64,000 bases of DNA from Kaistella sp. SH40-3 (GCF_030686865.1 NZ_JAQYUS010000005.1:1-64000); one strand, 5' to 3'; counted from the first letter of the stretch, positions 36,199 to 45,864 are shown. Notes: generated from the sequence alone by a model not told the origin. Made by a program: numbers and translations.

Positions 36199-36320
36199 TT
36201 TAAGTACAAATATACATCATTATTTTAATAATTAAATCATAAGTGTTATTTAATGCACTTTTTTAAATTTAATTTGGAAATTTTTACAGTTTAGACATTA
36301 AAGAGCTATTTATTGCACTT
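36181..36320. promoter_or_regulatory. Three operator-like repeats with exact 60-bp spacing
   Basis: Three 20-bp sites at 36181-36200, 36241-36260 and 36301-36320 share the form [A/T]AGxG-N10-CACTT with TATT(T)A(T)TG inside. The central copy is the best palindrome (AAGTG..CACTT). Their starts are exactly 60 bp apart. The first overlaps the hipB start. They are probable HipB operators, though the sequence differs from the E. coli HipB box. Confidence 0.65.
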
Positions 36321-36500
36321 TTATTGGTTTCTAAAAATAAAATCCTGTGATCTGCACATTGAAGCCGATTATTCAATTAAAATTAGTTGTTTTGTTAATT
36401 ACGCCTAGGTTGCCTTGAGCTTTAAATTTTTTTGGAAAGAGAGTAATACATTTAAGGTTGATATTTTTGTAAGTGTGAAAAAAGAAGTAACTTTGATAAA

Positions 36501-36668
36501 TAAACCAATCAAAACCAACATTTTTTCAAGGTGAGTAATTAGGTGAGTAGCTGAGAAGTAATCTTTGAAAAGGCGTATGAATAGAGATATTTAAAGAGCA
36601 TGTGACGGTTCCTAGTTCTCCGCCCAATAATAAGATAACCCGTTGTATTACAGCGGGTTATTTTTTTG
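36501..36668 (+). ncRNA. Candidate free-standing small RNA (~168 nt)
   Basis: A strong promoter, TTTG (36466-36469), 18-bp spacer, TAACTTTG (36488-36495), is followed by about 170 bp without an ORF and then a clean intrinsic terminator at 36635-36668. The segment from 36585 (ATATTTAAAGAG..TTCCTAGTT.TCCGC.CAA) recurs at 48028-48107, also just before a terminator. I do not assign an Rfam family with certainty; the Flavo-1 type motif is one to test. Confidence 0.55.
36635..36668 (+). terminator. Intrinsic terminator of the small RNA
   Basis: ATAACCCG (36635-36642) pairs with CGGGTTAT (36654-36661) around an 11-base loop, followed by seven T. Confidence 0.85.
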
Positions 36669-37041
36669 TGCAATTTAATCACTATCTCTTTCCCCGCAGG
36701 TGAGATTTATCTTCAACTCAATTCTATTTTTACAACATTGAAATCGTCAGTTTTAATTCTGCTACGAGTAATATTATGATGGGGAATTGTTTTTATACGG
36801 GCGTTTCAAACACATATTGAAAACATATAGTTATGCATTAAACAGATTATTAAAAGATTCAGGTTGTTATTTTAGGAGTAATAATGTTTAGGAGAATTTT
36901 ATTGAATTTAAGTATTTAATCTTGTAACACTGTTAACATACATTTTTACCCAAATTTACTTTAGTTTGTGATACCTGTTATTGATAAAAAAAGGATCGAA
37001 ATCTTGCGATTCCAACCCTTCTCATTCTAGAAAAATTCTGT
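36669..37041. other. Intergenic region without recognised features
   Basis: About 370 bp, AT-rich, separating the small RNA gene from the haem-uptake locus. I see no ORF or clear signal. Confidence 0.4.
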
Positions 37042-37269
37042 CTATTTAACTTTTGAGAGATTACCTATTTCTATAAACTGTCTTTTAATCGTATAATTTT
37101 TCAGTAAAAATTCAATAACATAATATCCAGATTTTAACTCTGAAGTATCCAAATTTTGAATTCCTTTCATGGTTTTCATTAGAAGACCTTTCGTATTATA
37201 GATTTTAATAGTTGTGATATCAGAATTTTTCATCTCAAAAAGTACATCAATTATTTCAAAATTAATTTT
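37042..37269 (-). pseudogene. Orphan type IX sorting-domain fragment
   Basis: About 75 codons reading KLNFEI.. ITTIKIYNTKGLLMKTMKG, NLDTSELKSGYYVIEF, KRQFIEI, the pattern of a T9SS type A C-terminal sorting domain. It has no signal peptide or body and its 5' end overlaps, in another frame, the last codons (KLILK) of the complete sorting-domain protein upstream. Likely the leftover tail of a lost neighbouring gene. Confidence 0.65.
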
Positions 37270-38528
37270 TTAGTTTCTGTATAAGATCCCACGTTAAGTT
37301 TAACAAGATAGACTCCTGATTGTAAACGGGATAAATCTAGATCTTTTTTGAAGAATCCTTGTGTTTTAGTAATTTCTGTTTGGTGAACTAATTTACCAGA
37401 AAAATCGTAAATACTGATGTTTCCTTTATTATCGAAACCAGTTTTTAAATCATACAAAAGAGTTACTTGTTTGTTCGGTGCAGGATTAGGATAAAGGCCG
37501 AATGAAACTTTAGAGTTTACCTCATTACTTCCTAATAAATCGGTAATGTCTTTATATTTGAAATACATATTTCCTGTCGTTGCACCACCATTCTCAGTAA
37601 AATACATTCTGTAGTATTTATTGTCTTCTTTGATATAGTAGACCATATCAGCAACCAATCCTGAAGTTGGTTTCCAAGAGTGTCCAATTGTGGTAATTCC
37701 TTTTTTGAAAGCAGTTTCAGTAGGTAAATTAATCGAATTTGTTGCCTGTGTTTCGGTCGCTTTAGCGACGGTAATTCTTGGACTTTGAATAATTCCGGAA
37801 AGTTGATACATCATTACGTTATTGTAGAAAGTCCAGTATTTGGTCAACATGAAGTCCCATTCTGCTTTCGGAGGTTCTACATTATTTACTTCCTGATTAT
37901 TTAAAAGTGAAAAATAATTGAAGTAAGAATCTGCAGTTCCGTTAGCGATGGTTTTTGTTGTAGTTGCTTCCCAAGCAGCGCCATTCCATTTTGAATATTT
38001 AAAGGTATAACCACCAAAATAATCCGTAATCATGAATTTGATATACGTGTCATTTGGATATTTTAAAACATAGATTGTTTTTCCATCAATATGATGTGAC
38101 CCGATGTTATAACAACCCCAACCTGTGGAAAGAATATTACACGTTAGATCAGCCTGTTCGAAAGCGCCTTCTTCTAAAGATTCGGTAAGGTCTGGATTGT
38201 AAAGAGGTTCTCCCCAGGTTGAAAGATTTGCGATATTGATATTGTCCCATTGTGTAGGATCTGTAGAGGCTTGATACGTATCTATTCCTTGTGCATCGTT
38301 AACTCTTGTTCCGAACGCGGTGGTTCCGTTTCTGTAAAATGCGACGTCCCAAATTTTTGCGTCTTGAGAAGTTAGTTTATTTTCCGATAAATCGAAGAAT
38401 ACCTGATTTTTATACGCAGCACCTGTGGTTGCATTTACTTGAGTATAACCGTTAGCATCTGTTTGTGCATTGACGTTGTTCATTATTCCTGCGGTTAGGA
38501 ATGCGGAAAAAATAAATAGTGTTTTCAT
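37251..38528 (-). CDS. HmuY-like secreted protein with T9SS sorting domain
   Basis: 425 residues: signal peptide (cut near VNAQ), two HmuY-like halves (IWDVAFYRNGTTAF and later EWDFMLTKYW..YNNVMMY), then a type A sorting domain (YPNPAPNKQ, ISIYDFSGKLVHQ, LQSGVYLVKL, KLILK). It should cross the outer membrane through the type IX machinery and be attached at the surface or released. HmuY proteins take haem from host or environmental haemoproteins and pass it to a TonB receptor, encoded divergently. Haem binding is inferred. Confidence 0.82.
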   Translation of the reverse strand: MKTLFIFSAFLTAGIMNNVNAQTDANGYTQVNATTGAAYKNQVFFDLSENKLTSQDAKIWDVAFYRNGTTAFGTRVNDAQGIDTYQASTDPTQWDNINIANLSTWGEPLYNPDLTESLEEGAFEQADLTCNILSTGWGCYNIGSHHIDGKTIYVLKYPNDTYIKFMITDYFGGYTFKYSKWNGAAWEATTTKTIANGTADSYFNYFSLLNNQEVNNVEPPKAEWDFMLTKYWTFYNNVMMYQLSGIIQSPRITVAKATETQATNSINLPTETAFKKGITTIGHSWKPTSGLVADMVYYIKEDNKYYRMYFTENGGATTGNMYFKYKDITDLLGSNEVNSKVSFGLYPNPAPNKQVTLLYDLKTGFDNKGNISIYDFSGKLVHQTEITKTQGFFKKDLDLSRLQSGVYLVKLNVGSYTETKKLILK

Positions 38529-38533
38529 TGTTT

Positions 38534-38610
38534 TTATTTAGAATAATTAAAATTAATTTTGGCAAATGTAATCTTTATTTAGAATAATTAAAAATAATTT
38601 ATTAGTTTTG
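38534..38610. promoter_or_regulatory. Divergent promoters with two copies of an iron-box-like repeat
   Basis: TTATTTAGAATAATTAAAA occurs at 38534-38552 and again, identical, at 38575-38593. Minus-strand -7 TACATTTG lies at 38563-38570 and plus-strand -7 TAGTTTTG at 38603-38610, so one copy sits on each divergent promoter. A near copy (one centre change) is at 42973-42991 before the next TonB receptor. The partly palindromic TTTAGAAT-ATTxTAAA form suits a Fur-type regulator; this is inference. Confidence 0.65.
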
Positions 38611-38627
38611 CCACATAATTTTTAAAA

Positions 38628-40730
38628 ATGAGAAAAACACTACTTTCTATAATTACAATATTTCCTTTATCGGTCGGGGTTTTAGTGCTTGCACAAAAAG
38701 ATTCGGCAACTATTCAGGAAGTTGTTATTACCGGACAGTATAGCCAGCAATCGATTAAAAAGTCACTTTATAAAGTGGAAGTGATCACCACTGAGGATAT
38801 CCAAAGGATGGCGGCGAACAATGTTGCCGAAGTTTTAAATCAAACTTTAAACATTTTAATCATTCCGGATAAAAATTCTGGTGATTCAAAAGCCAACATT
38901 TTAGGAATGGGCGCAGATTACACTAAAGTGTTGATCGATAATATTCCAGTAATTGGCGATACCGGTTTAGGAAGTAACATTGATTTAACCAAAATTAATC
39001 TGGATAATATCGAGAGAATAGAAATTGTAAAAGGTTCTATGGGAGTTGAATTCGGAAACAATGCAGTTTCTGGGGTGATCAATATTATCACCAAAAAATC
39101 ATCCCAAAAGAAATGGAATGTGAGAGGTTCTATTCAGGAAGAAACGGTTGGCAAAGAATACGATTGGGTAGATTACGGCAAAGGAAGACACGTACAATCA
39201 TTAAGTGTTTCTCATAATATTTCGGATAAATGGTTTGCAGATTTATCTTTAAACAGAAATGATTTTCAAGGTTTTTGGGGAGATAAACAAGGTAAGAATT
39301 ATTTTGAACAAGATGGAAATCGAGGTTACGAATGGCAACCGAAAGAACAGTGGAATCCGGCATTTTTATTGAAATTTTCTTCACCGAAGACTCAGTTTTT
39401 CTACAAAGGAGATTATCTTTCAGAGGAAATAAATTATTATAATCCTGTCGTTGAGCAAAAATATCTGGGTGCAGGTGAAAGAACATTTGTCGCAGCCGAC
39501 CGGGATTATTTAACCAAAAGAATGTTGCATCATTTCAATATTCAAACTGAATTATTTAAAAAATCAAAATTCTCTGGTGATTTGTCTTATCAAAAACAAA
39601 CCAGAAAAAACAAAGACTATATTTTCGATATTCCGGCAAGAGAAACCATTTCCACCAATGATGAAAATGTGTATTATCAAGCAGAAACTTTCTACTCCAG
39701 AGGAACGCTCAGCAATTTTTTGGATTCTGAAAACACAAATGTTCAAATTGGTTACGAAGGAGATTACACCAAAGGTTTTGCAGGATTTACAACCGGAAGT
39801 TTTGCCGGTAATAACGTGATAAAAGATGTTTTGAGTGGAGGAGTTTTTGCGTCGGCAGAATTTAACCTTAGTGAACATTGGTTCTTACGACCAGGTGTGC
39901 GGGTTAATTTTTCCGATACTTTCAGTACAAAACCTAATTTCTCTTTGGTCTTTAAAAATAGAATTAGCGACCAGTCAGAATTTCGTGCGATTATAGGATC
40001 TGCGAATAAAAACCCAACTTTCGAACAGTTGTTCACTTATTTCGTTGACAGTAATCACGATGTTCGTGGAAATGAAGATCTTAAGCCTGAAAATTCTTTC
40101 TCAGGAACTTTATATTATACGAGAACGAGCAAGCCTGGAACAAATTTGAAATGGACATTGGATGTAAGTTCCATGTATTTACAAGTTCAGGATCGTATCG
40201 AAATGGCTTTGGTTAATGAGTCGCCTTTGCAGTATAAATACATTAATATTGACACCGATCAAACTTGGTTGAATACTGTTTCAGGTAAAATCTCCAATCA
40301 GAACTTTGGGTTTAATTTAGGATATTCAATCTTAGGGAGAGCCTTGCAGTTTGCTGGAAATACGGATAATACGTATCGGTTTTCTTCAGAAATTAACTCT
40401 TCGTTCTATTATAATTTGTTGAAACAAAGAACTTCATTTTCCATCTTCTTTAAAGGAATAGGAAAAAGCGACCGAATTGTAGAAGACAAAACTTTAGGAA
40501 TTAATCAATATCTATTAACGGAACAAAAAGCATTCTCTTTGATGGATGCCTCGATTTCTCAGAAAATCTGGAAGAACCATTTTACTTTAACTGTTGGAGC
40601 GAGAAATATTTTAGATGTTTCTGAAGTTCAGAATACCTCAACAACTGGCGGTGCTCATAGTGGCGGAAGTTCTGCAGACCGACTTTTTTATGGAAGAAGT
40701 TATTTCACTCGTTTAAATTTTAATTTTTAA
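38628..40730 (+). CDS. TonB-dependent receptor, probable haem/haemoprotein
   Basis: 700 residues. Signal peptide; a TonB-box-like IQEVVITG near 30; plug domain (IERIEIVKGSMGVEFGNNAVSGVINIITKK); then a 22-strand beta-barrel ending with aromatic Phe (RLNFNF). The PTFEQLF..GNEDLKPENS block is typical of the haem/colicin-type receptor class. Adjacent HmuY-family genes on both sides support haem uptake. The next gene starts 2 bp after the stop. Confidence 0.9.
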   Translation: MRKTLLSIITIFPLSVGVLVLAQKDSATIQEVVITGQYSQQSIKKSLYKVEVITTEDIQRMAANNVAEVLNQTLNILIIPDKNSGDSKANILGMGADYTKVLIDNIPVIGDTGLGSNIDLTKINLDNIERIEIVKGSMGVEFGNNAVSGVINIITKKSSQKKWNVRGSIQEETVGKEYDWVDYGKGRHVQSLSVSHNISDKWFADLSLNRNDFQGFWGDKQGKNYFEQDGNRGYEWQPKEQWNPAFLLKFSSPKTQFFYKGDYLSEEINYYNPVVEQKYLGAGERTFVAADRDYLTKRMLHHFNIQTELFKKSKFSGDLSYQKQTRKNKDYIFDIPARETISTNDENVYYQAETFYSRGTLSNFLDSENTNVQIGYEGDYTKGFAGFTTGSFAGNNVIKDVLSGGVFASAEFNLSEHWFLRPGVRVNFSDTFSTKPNFSLVFKNRISDQSEFRAIIGSANKNPTFEQLFTYFVDSNHDVRGNEDLKPENSFSGTLYYTRTSKPGTNLKWTLDVSSMYLQVQDRIEMALVNESPLQYKYINIDTDQTWLNTVSGKISNQNFGFNLGYSILGRALQFAGNTDNTYRFSSEINSSFYYNLLKQRTSFSIFFKGIGKSDRIVEDKTLGINQYLLTEQKAFSLMDASISQKIWKNHFTLTVGARNILDVSEVQNTSTTGGAHSGGSSADRLFYGRSYFTRLNFNF

Positions 40731-40732
40731 AA

Positions 40733-41830
40733 ATGAAAAAAATAAAATACCCTTTTATCTTATTGCTGGTTTTGTCTGTTTTTACCTCGTGTATTCGGGA
40801 AGATAATACGCCGGTGAAAATTGAACCGATCAGTGGTGCGGTTGTAGATCCTGATATGGGCGGACCTACAGAAAAAAATCAGGTTTGGATCGAATTAAGT
40901 ACTGGAACCGTGAAAACCACTTTGCGTGAAAACTGGGATTTAGGTTTCTATTCCGGAAATGAATTTCGTGTTATTCTTAACAGTTCATTGGTAATGGCTG
41001 CCGGAAAAATAGAAAACAGTTTCAATATTGATGCGGTGAATTCGGCCTCAGTGAAAAACTTGAAACCTTTGGTTCAGGTTGCGAATTTTACCGATAACTC
41101 CAAATATATTGATGATCCGAGTGGTGATATTTTAAATCAAACTACAGGTATTGAGGACATCAAAGCAAATGACGATGAGAATAATGTTTACTTAATTAAT
41201 ATGGGTTATAGCACTTATAATGGAGCAACAGTTCCGGGAAGTGTTTATACTTTGGGCGACGAAAGAGGTTGGAAGAAAATCAAGATTGTAAGATTCCAGG
41301 ACGGTTATAAAATTCAGTATGCTAATTTGGATGAGACTACTCACAAAGAATATATCATTACTAAAGATTCAGAATACAACTACAAATTCTTCTCTTTCTT
41401 TAAAGGAACAGAAACAGAGATTCAACCTAAAAAGAAAAACTGGGATTTATGTTTTACCGTTTTCACCAATTTGGTACATAATCCAGATAACAATCTTCCG
41501 ACTTCCTATATTTTCCCGGATGTTGTGCTTCATAATATATTGGGGAATGTAGGTGCTTATGAAATCACTACCGCAAACGGACAAGGTGAAGTAGACTATA
41601 ACAAGTTTACCAAAGAAAATATTGATCATTCTCAATTTGTTTTTAATGATCAGCGAACCATTGGTGGAAATTGGAGAACTACGACTGGCGCAAACGGTGC
41701 TGAAGTTTACAGCAATAAATTTTATATCGTTAAAAATAGCGATGGCTTCTACTTTAAACTTCGTTTTTTAAGAATGAAAAATCAGGAAGGATTTAGAGGT
41801 TATCCTCAATTCGAATACAAGGCACTTTAA
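40733..41830 (+). CDS. HmuY family lipoprotein
   Basis: 365 residues with lipobox FTSC. HmuY features are WIELSTGTVKTTLRENWDLGFYSG near the start and KKNWDLCFTVFTN later, with a duplicated-domain layout. Expected on the cell surface, gathering haem for the receptor encoded 2 bp upstream. Operon member. Confidence 0.85.
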   Translation: MKKIKYPFILLLVLSVFTSCIREDNTPVKIEPISGAVVDPDMGGPTEKNQVWIELSTGTVKTTLRENWDLGFYSGNEFRVILNSSLVMAAGKIENSFNIDAVNSASVKNLKPLVQVANFTDNSKYIDDPSGDILNQTTGIEDIKANDDENNVYLINMGYSTYNGATVPGSVYTLGDERGWKKIKIVRFQDGYKIQYANLDETTHKEYIITKDSEYNYKFFSFFKGTETEIQPKKKNWDLCFTVFTNLVHNPDNNLPTSYIFPDVVLHNILGNVGAYEITTANGQGEVDYNKFTKENIDHSQFVFNDQRTIGGNWRTTTGANGAEVYSNKFYIVKNSDGFYFKLRFLRMKNQEGFRGYPQFEYKAL

Positions 41831-41866
41831 ATAAAAAGATAAAACAAAACTTTAATAAATACTATT

Positions 41867-42769
41867 ATGAATTCAAAAAAACTGTTTTCAGTTCTTGCAA
41901 TTGGAGCGGCAATGTTTGTTCAGGCACAAAGCCAGCAAGATGTAAAAGCAATTAAGGCAATGACCGGTTGTTATGAAGTAAGTTTCAATTTTGCTGAAAC
42001 CTTCTCACCTCAAAAAGATTACGAAAAGAAAAAAAATTACAGATCTGGCGCTTTGGAGTGGATTACTGTTGCTGAAGAAAGTCCTAAGAAAATCGAACTT
42101 CAACATATTTTGATCGTGAATCCACAAGGTTCTGGTAAAGATGCAGTTGTAAAACACTGGAGACAAGATTGGGTTTATGAAAATACTGATCTTCATACTT
42201 TTAATAAGGACAGCCACTGGAAATTTACAAAACTAGATCCGGTAAGCGTGAAAGGACAATGGACACAAATTGTTTATCAGGTTGATGATGCACCAAGATA
42301 TTCTGGTAACGGAACTTGGGTTCATGTAGATGGTAGAAATTATTGGGAAAGTACAGCAGATGCTCCGTTGCCAAGAAGAGAATATACAACCAGAAAAGAT
42401 TATAACGTAATGGTTCGTGGTAATCACCAGGAAATTTATGACTGGGGATGGATTCATGACCAGGACAATAAAAAAGTTTTAAGAACTGACGGTTCAAAAG
42501 ACGTAACCATCGTTGAAGAAAAAGGCCGTGAATATTACACTAAAGTAGAAGACGGAAAATGTATCGTTGCCCAAAATTACTGGAATGATTATGCGCCACT
42601 TTGGTCAACAGTTCGCCAAACTTGGGATGAAGAATTGGCGAAAAAGAAAGACTTGAATGTTTTACCAAACGTTGAAGATATTTATTTGTACAAAGATTTA
42701 ATGGAACTTACTCCAAAGCAAACGAAAGAAGCGAAGGAATTAGTGAAGAAATATATTGTTACTAAATAA
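41867..42769 (+). CDS. DUF6607 family secreted protein
   Basis: 300 residues with signal peptide (cut after VQAQ). Signatures AMTGCYEVSFNFAETF, HWRQDWVYEN, GTWVHVDGRNYWES, PLPRREYTTRKDYNV. The family recurs in Bacteroidota iron-uptake loci; molecular role unknown. It lies 36 bp after the HmuY gene and before a second TonB receptor. Confidence 0.78.
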   Translation: MNSKKLFSVLAIGAAMFVQAQSQQDVKAIKAMTGCYEVSFNFAETFSPQKDYEKKKNYRSGALEWITVAEESPKKIELQHILIVNPQGSGKDAVVKHWRQDWVYENTDLHTFNKDSHWKFTKLDPVSVKGQWTQIVYQVDDAPRYSGNGTWVHVDGRNYWESTADAPLPRREYTTRKDYNVMVRGNHQEIYDWGWIHDQDNKKVLRTDGSKDVTIVEEKGREYYTKVEDGKCIVAQNYWNDYAPLWSTVRQTWDEELAKKKDLNVLPNVEDIYLYKDLMELTPKQTKEAKELVKKYIVTK

Positions 42770-42822
42770 GGAACATTAATAAAAAAGAGCATTAATTTTT
42801 TAGACTGAATGATGCTTTATTA

Positions 42823-42856
42823 GAAGCCTCGATCTCCGGATTGGGGCTTCGTCAAT
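42823..42856 (+). terminator. Weak terminator-like hairpin after DUF6607
   Basis: GAAGCC (42823-42828) pairs with GGCTTC (42845-42850), but the following tract has few T. May end the haem operon. Confidence 0.35.
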
Positions 42857-42948
42857 TTACAAAGGTTGTTTAAAAACGATCTTTCATTAGTTGTTATTTA
42901 CAGTTTTTTACCATTATGATTGTACGGGTATTCATTCTTTTTAATTAG

Positions 42949-43003
42949 GTGATAATTATCATGTTACTATTCTTATTTAGAATCAATAAAAACAATAGTT
43001 TTG
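42949..43003 (+). promoter_or_regulatory. Promoter and iron-box candidates of siderophore receptor
   Basis: GTGATAATTATCAT (42949-42962) contains the palindrome GATAATTATC, close to a classical Fur half-site pair. TTATTTAGAATCAATAAAA (42973-42991) repeats the element found twice at 38534-38593. The -7 TAGTTTTG is at 42996-43003, identical to that of the receptor gene at 38628. Confidence 0.6.
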
Positions 43004-43020
43004 CTGAAAATTAAAAAACA

Positions 43021-45195
43021 ATGAAACAGAAAATTGCAGTATCCGCTTTAGTATTAGGTGGTTTTTTCGCGCAAGCACAACAAGATTCCATTAGGAGAAC
43101 GGTAAGCGTAGAGGAGGTAGAACTTTTCGGCGAAAGAAACAAAGTACAGGAAGGTTTACAAGTTATTACCAGATTGCCTTTAAAAACAAGAGATCAAATT
43201 CAAAGTATCTCTGTTGTTTCTGCTAAAGTAATCGAAGAACTTGGTGGACTTACCGTAACAGATGTTGCAAAAAACATTCCGGGAGTTACCCAGTTTGGCA
43301 GTTATGGTGGTACCAAAGAAAGTATGTCTATTAGAGGTTACCGAGGTGTTCCAGTTCTTAAAAACGGTGTGCAGATGGATTCTGATTTCCGTACAGGTTC
43401 TATGTTAACCGATATGCAAGGTGTTGAAAGTATTCAGGTGATTAAAGGTTCTGCTGCAGTTACGCAGGGAATTGGTAACGGACTTGGAGATGCAGGTGGT
43501 GTAATTAATATCGTAACAAAAACGCCAAGATTTTTTAATCAAACGAATGTTGGCTTCAGATACGGAAGTTGGGATTTTTACAGACCAACAGTAGATTTTC
43601 AAAGAGTTTTAGATAGTAATGGTAAGGTAGCGGTTCGTTTTAATGGCGCTTATCAAAATAGTAACAGTTTTAGAAAATATGTAAATACGGATCGTATCTA
43701 CGTGAATCCTTCTATTTCTTACCGACCGGATGACAAAACAGAAATCATCGTCGAAATGGATTACATGAATAATAATGTAACCCCAGATCGAGGAACGGTG
43801 AATTTAGCAGATGGCGATACAGAAGCATTATACAGAATGCCAAAAGATAAATTCTTAGGATTTGCTACGGACAATGCCCATACTGAAACTTTCAATTTTG
43901 CGACTTCAGTGAATAGAAAATTGACTGATAAATTAAAGTTAAGAGCGGCGTTCATCAGTTCATCTTACGAATCAGAAACAATTGGTGCTGCTTTGGCAAA
44001 ACCAAAAGATAAAGGTTGGGAATATAGAAACAGAACATTAACAAAATCAGGTCGTGAAGATTTAAACAAAGTATTCCAGTTTGATTTTATTGGTGCCGAT
44101 GTAATGACAGGACCTTTGAAACATACCTTCCAAGTTGGTTTTGACTGGAAAGAATCGAATGTAACCACGACTTCTTACATTGCAAAAAATGTAGATCAAA
44201 TTAATGTTTTAGAAAATATTAATAATTTCCTGCCGGCTGGTATTGATGGTGAGAATTTTACCTTAGCAGCAGCAAATCCTATTGTGAATACCAAAACGCC
44301 AACTTATGGATTAATGGCGCAAGATGTGATTACGATTAACAAATATGTTAAAGCGCATTTAGGGATTCGATACAGTAGAATCAACGGTTCAACTGAAGAA
44401 ACAGATATCGATGCTTGGAATCCATCATTAGGTTTAATGATTTCACCAATCGAAAATATGAACGTTTTCGGATCATATACAAGTACAACTTCTTTGCGTT
44501 CTGCAAAAAATCCTTTGATTGAAGGTGGAGTAGTAGGAGCATCGAATACCAAACAATTTGAAGCGGGTGTTAAATCGGATTGGCTTAATCAAAAATTACG
44601 TTTCAACGTTACTTTATTTGATATTAAAACCGATAATCTTTCTTACTCTGTTTTAAATGATCAAGGAAACGCAACAGGATTCTTCGGTCTTGCCGGTGAA
44701 TTAAGAAGAAAAGGAGTTGAAGTAGAATTGATTGGAAGAATTTTACCCAACTTACAAGTGATGACTGGTTATGCTTATTTAGATGCGCAATACCAAAACA
44801 GTCCGGCTTATGTTGATGGTTCTGCGCCAATGAACAGTCCGCATCATACCGCAAACGGTTGGTTAAATTATAAATTCAATACCGGAGTTTTAAACGGTTT
44901 AGATTTCGGAGCGGGAATTTATTATGTAGGAGAAAGACCGGTAGATGAATTCACCCAGAAAACAATTATTACAGGACACGCAAACAGCGTAACTCCAGGA
45001 ATGAAACCTTTCGACATGCCGGCATATACTACGGTTGATGCGCAAGCAGGATATACTTTCACAAACGGACTTGGTCTAAGAGTATTTGTTAATAATATCT
45101 TTGATGCCATCGGATACAGTTCTTACTTCAGAGGTGGATATATCGATCAAATTCAACCAACCAATTTCTCAGCACAAATTAATTATAAATTCTAA
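43021..45195 (+). CDS. TonB-dependent siderophore receptor
   Basis: 724 residues. Signal peptide (cut near AQAQ), plug domain with MSIRGYRGVPVLKNGVQM and VESIQVIKGSAAVTQGIGNGLGDAGGVINIVTKTP (FhuA/FecA-like siderophore class), beta-barrel ending in Phe (INYKF). It should import a ferric siderophore; which one cannot be told. Followed by a small lipoprotein and a PepSY membrane protein often paired with ferric reduction. Confidence 0.9.
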   Translation: MKQKIAVSALVLGGFFAQAQQDSIRRTVSVEEVELFGERNKVQEGLQVITRLPLKTRDQIQSISVVSAKVIEELGGLTVTDVAKNIPGVTQFGSYGGTKESMSIRGYRGVPVLKNGVQMDSDFRTGSMLTDMQGVESIQVIKGSAAVTQGIGNGLGDAGGVINIVTKTPRFFNQTNVGFRYGSWDFYRPTVDFQRVLDSNGKVAVRFNGAYQNSNSFRKYVNTDRIYVNPSISYRPDDKTEIIVEMDYMNNNVTPDRGTVNLADGDTEALYRMPKDKFLGFATDNAHTETFNFATSVNRKLTDKLKLRAAFISSSYESETIGAALAKPKDKGWEYRNRTLTKSGREDLNKVFQFDFIGADVMTGPLKHTFQVGFDWKESNVTTTSYIAKNVDQINVLENINNFLPAGIDGENFTLAAANPIVNTKTPTYGLMAQDVITINKYVKAHLGIRYSRINGSTEETDIDAWNPSLGLMISPIENMNVFGSYTSTTSLRSAKNPLIEGGVVGASNTKQFEAGVKSDWLNQKLRFNVTLFDIKTDNLSYSVLNDQGNATGFFGLAGELRRKGVEVELIGRILPNLQVMTGYAYLDAQYQNSPAYVDGSAPMNSPHHTANGWLNYKFNTGVLNGLDFGAGIYYVGERPVDEFTQKTIITGHANSVTPGMKPFDMPAYTTVDAQAGYTFTNGLGLRVFVNNIFDAIGYSSYFRGGYIDQIQPTNFSAQINYKF

Positions 45196-45206
45196 AAATC
45201 AAAAAC

Positions 45207-45830
45207 ATGAAGAAAATAGTAATGAAATCATTTTTCGCCATAGCGCTTTCTTTAGTCGTAATGTCTTGTTCGAAAGAAGAAAAGAAAAGAGGCGTAGATT
45301 ATGCACAATTCAAAACAGAAGTAACCATGACTCCTGAACAGGAAAAAAGTTACGATGAGATTACGAAAAAATATGCAGATTTAGGAGCCCAAAACTTTGA
45401 AGCAGCAAAAGCACAGGGCGCACAAATGGATCGCGTGGCTTTATCAATCAAAAATGAAGAACTTCGTGCAAAACAAAGCGAAGAAATGTCAAAGGTTTTA
45501 GACGCTCCCCAAATGGAAAAATTCAACAAGTTTGTCGATTCTAAATCTAGAAAAAGACCAAGATATAACAATGAACTTCTAGAGAAAATTAAAACAGAAT
45601 TGGCTCTTTCTGAAGATCAGTTTGCAATGTTAAATGCAGCAAACGACGCTTTCGAAAAATCATTCTTTGATGCTCATGATATTTACCACGGTAATAATGA
45701 CTTAGCAAAAGAATACTGGACAAAATTCGATGCTCAAAGAAAAGAGGCAGTGAAAGGAGTTTTCACCCAAGAACAAAACGAGAAATTCTTAGACTTAGTT
45801 AAAGATCAAAAACTAAAAGAAAGAGAATAA
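45207..45830 (+). CDS. Helical lipoprotein of unknown function
   Basis: 207 residues, lipobox VMSC. The mature protein is helical and charged, with MTPEQEKSYDEI and LALSEDQFAML segments resembling LTxxQ repeats of Spy/CpxP-like periplasmic proteins. It is 11 bp after the siderophore receptor gene and before a terminator at 45865. Confidence 0.65.
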   Translation: MKKIVMKSFFAIALSLVVMSCSKEEKKRGVDYAQFKTEVTMTPEQEKSYDEITKKYADLGAQNFEAAKAQGAQMDRVALSIKNEELRAKQSEEMSKVLDAPQMEKFNKFVDSKSRKRPRYNNELLEKIKTELALSEDQFAMLNAANDAFEKSFFDAHDIYHGNNDLAKEYWTKFDAQRKEAVKGVFTQEQNEKFLDLVKDQKLKERE

Positions 45831-45864
45831 AGAAACATTCATATCAACACTTTTTTTATTATTG

